Under the pieces are notes generated by a model. The model searched no databases. It worked only from the letters and a program-made list of their open reading frames with translations, and was not told the DNA's origin. From CAYJWS01 sp964373925 (lineage in GTDB: Bacteria; Patescibacteriota; Patescibacteriia; Buchananbacterales; GWA2-38-13): a stretch of 6,111 nucleotides of DNA. Below, one piece after another: positions 4,767 through 6,111 of this stretch. Within the stretch, counting starts at the first letter, position 1, and each line of letters opens with the position of its first letter. A program made the position numbers and the translations under genes. The stretch covers positions 1 through 6,111 of the forward strand of contig CAYJWS010000065.1 in NCBI GenBank assembly GCA_964373925.1, in the 5' to 3' direction.

Positions 4767-6111
4767 ATGTCTCGCATACGTTTTTCAGTTTCGGTCGTTT
4801 TCGGTTTTGTTTTCTCGGTTATAGCTTCTCATCTCACAGCCCAGCAAGTCTCCCCGCCGGAGGTGGAGTGGGAGAAGCTCGTGGGTCAAGCAGACGCCCA
4901 GGAATGGTTTTTTTCCTCTGATGTTGATTTTATAGGTAACATCATCTGCGCTGGCCTTTTTTGGAAGAGAGGCACCAATGCCAATAATTACTTGGTGAAA
5001 CTTGATAAAGCTGGCAATATAATATGGGAAAAAATACTTGAACCAAGGGGGGGGGTGGATTAAATCGATTAAATCTTCTCCTAATGGAAGCTTCGTTTTT
5101 ACAGGGCTTGCAAATGGAGGAAGCTATGTAGCAAAAATATCTTCAAGTGGCGATATTCAATGGGGAAAAAGACTCTTTGAAGACTTCAATAATAATGAAG
5201 GTATCGATATCATTGTCACCAACGATGATAATTACGCAATAACCGGCTACATCAGTGATAATAATGAATCAAAGTTTTATATAGTTAAGCTCAATACATT
5301 AGGAAATGTACTATGGACTCAATTATTCAATGGCCAAGGAATAAGCCTTGGCTTTGGAGTAATTCAGACACAAGATGGCGGATATATTGCTTACGGAAGC
5401 ACTAGGGAGCCAAATACATTCCCTGATAAGATGTATATTGTAAAAATAAATGCTTCAGGAGAGTTAATGTGGGAAAAATATTACGACAATATAGACAATA
5501 TAGAAAGCTTATATTACTCCTCCATATGCCAAACACTTGATGGACAATATCTTGTGGCCGGGGGGCGTATCCTCATAAAAATTGATAGCAATGGAGAAAT
5601 GCTTTGGAATAAAATATACCCAAATATAGAAATCTACAATTTAACAGAAACATTTGATAATCACTTTTTATTATGTGGCCAAGGGGGTATAAGCCAAGGA
5701 TATATATCAAAGATTGATTCTTCTGGAGATATTATTTGGGAAAAATGGATTAATAGAATTGATTCACGATTCTTTTCTGCCAAGCAAACTATAGATGGCG
5801 GGTATATTGCTTCAGGAACATATAATGATAGCCAAGAAGGTTATGCGTATGCTGTTAAGCTACAATCAGACACGGCTCTTCCGCTTCCAATAACTAATTT
5901 CTTGGCTCAAATCCGTACAGACCAAAGCATTGGCCTGGATTGGGTTGGGAGCGATGGAGAAGGAGGAGGCGCGCAGGCTACTGACGATACAACATACGTT
6001 CTCGAAAAAAAGACTGTCACAAGCGTTTGGCAAAAAAACGGCGAAACAGCGGTCAATATCTACAAATTGATTGACACTCACGTCCAGCCGAATGAAGATG
6101 TGACGAATCGC
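4767..6111 (+). CDS. secreted seven-bladed beta-propeller protein, frame-shifted at a G9 run, 3'-truncated by window
   Basis: Two frames form one protein. Frame A runs from the ATG at 4767 to a TAA at 5061. Frame B is open from 5047 to the window end without a stop. With one G removed from the run at 5047-5055 they join into at least 448 residues. Residues 1-25 are a Sec signal peptide (basic MSRIR, hydrophobic core, cleavage likely after LTA). Seven repeats of about 45-50 residues follow, at about 45-91, 97-136, 144-187, 192-239, 247-284, 288-328 and 334-366. The typical unit is 'DGGYIAxG...YIVKIxxxGxxxWxK', with tryptophans at 87, 132, 183, 235, 280 and 324. Blade 7 lacks its tryptophan strand, and VEWEKLV (33-39) can supply it. 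From 372 an FN3-like domain begins (IGLDW, YVLEKK). It is probably a surface or secreted binding protein; no catalytic residues are seen. As written, only a 98-residue product would be made. Confidence 0.85.
5047..5055 (+). repeat. homopolymer run of nine G causing the frame break
   Basis: The run spans codons 94-97 of the propeller gene, at the junction of blades 1 and 2. With nine G the frame ends six bases later in TAA (5061-5063). With eight (or eleven) it continues as PRGGWIKSI into blade 2. The same number of bases cannot be recovered by a -1 ribosomal slip, which leads to the third frame. Confidence 0.9.

Noticed and set aside
4700..4921. + strand ORF of 73 codons
   Set aside because: It runs through the palindrome, the heptamers and the signal-peptide region of the propeller gene in a different frame. 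It has no RBS, while the frame from 4767 has AAGGAG and a clear signal peptide.
5866..6081. - strand ORF of 71 codons
   Set aside because: It is antisense to the open propeller/FN3 frame and has no Shine-Dalgarno site that I can see.
1..6111. Alternative genetic code with TGA as glycine (as in some CPR lineages)
   Set aside because: Long genes (340 and 578 codons and the 352-codon propeller frame) have no in-frame TGA, although recoded genomes use it often. The absence of TGA stops among five genes is too small a sample.
5064..6111. Independent gene starting after the frame break
   Set aside because: No RBS with a start codon lies near 5056. The first in-frame ATG (5431) falls inside blade 4, and blade 2 is continuous with frame A across the G run.

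Overview
The window is AT-rich bacterial chromosome with six protein genes and short, well-formed sigma70-type control regions. No single gene fixes the taxonomy. Short intergenic gaps, weakly conserved orphan proteins, a leader without a Shine-Dalgarno site, a GT-C membrane glycosyltransferase and low GC would suit a Patescibacteria/CPR-type or similar uncultivated genome; this is inference. The long ORFs read cleanly with the standard bacterial code. The stops seen are TAG and TAA only.

Layout from left to right. (1) The 3' end of a + strand gene (to 433), possibly the C-terminus of a restriction-type helicase subunit. (2) A hairpin at 492-515 between convergent genes. (3) A minus-strand protein of 340 residues (523-1545) with a protein-kinase/APH-like catalytic signature, with its own promoter and a strong RBS. 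(4) A minus-strand HAD phosphatase (1698-2354) with its own promoter and a textbook terminator; its true start is well inside the longest ORF. (5) A GT39/ArnT-like membrane glycosyltransferase on the minus strand (2454-4190 or 4154). (6) A short, very basic membrane protein of 58 residues on the minus strand (4238-4414), below usual ORF cut-offs, with a near-consensus extended -10 promoter and a hairpin terminator that overlaps the annotated start of the glycosyltransferase. (7) A 352-bp divergent intergenic region with back-to-back promoters and three adjoining repeat types. (8) A secreted beta-propeller protein on the + strand (4767 to beyond the window end), split into two frames by a run of nine G.

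The most interesting item is the last gene. It has a Sec signal peptide, seven propeller blades with an N-terminal closing strand, and the start of an FN3-like domain, but the 9-G run after blade 1 shifts the frame. Removing a single G restores one open frame from 4767 to the window edge. This could be a phase-variable surface protein, transcriptional slippage, or an assembly error; sequence alone cannot decide. The minus-strand genes look like separate transcription units more than one operon, since at least three have their own promoters and terminators separate two of the junctions.
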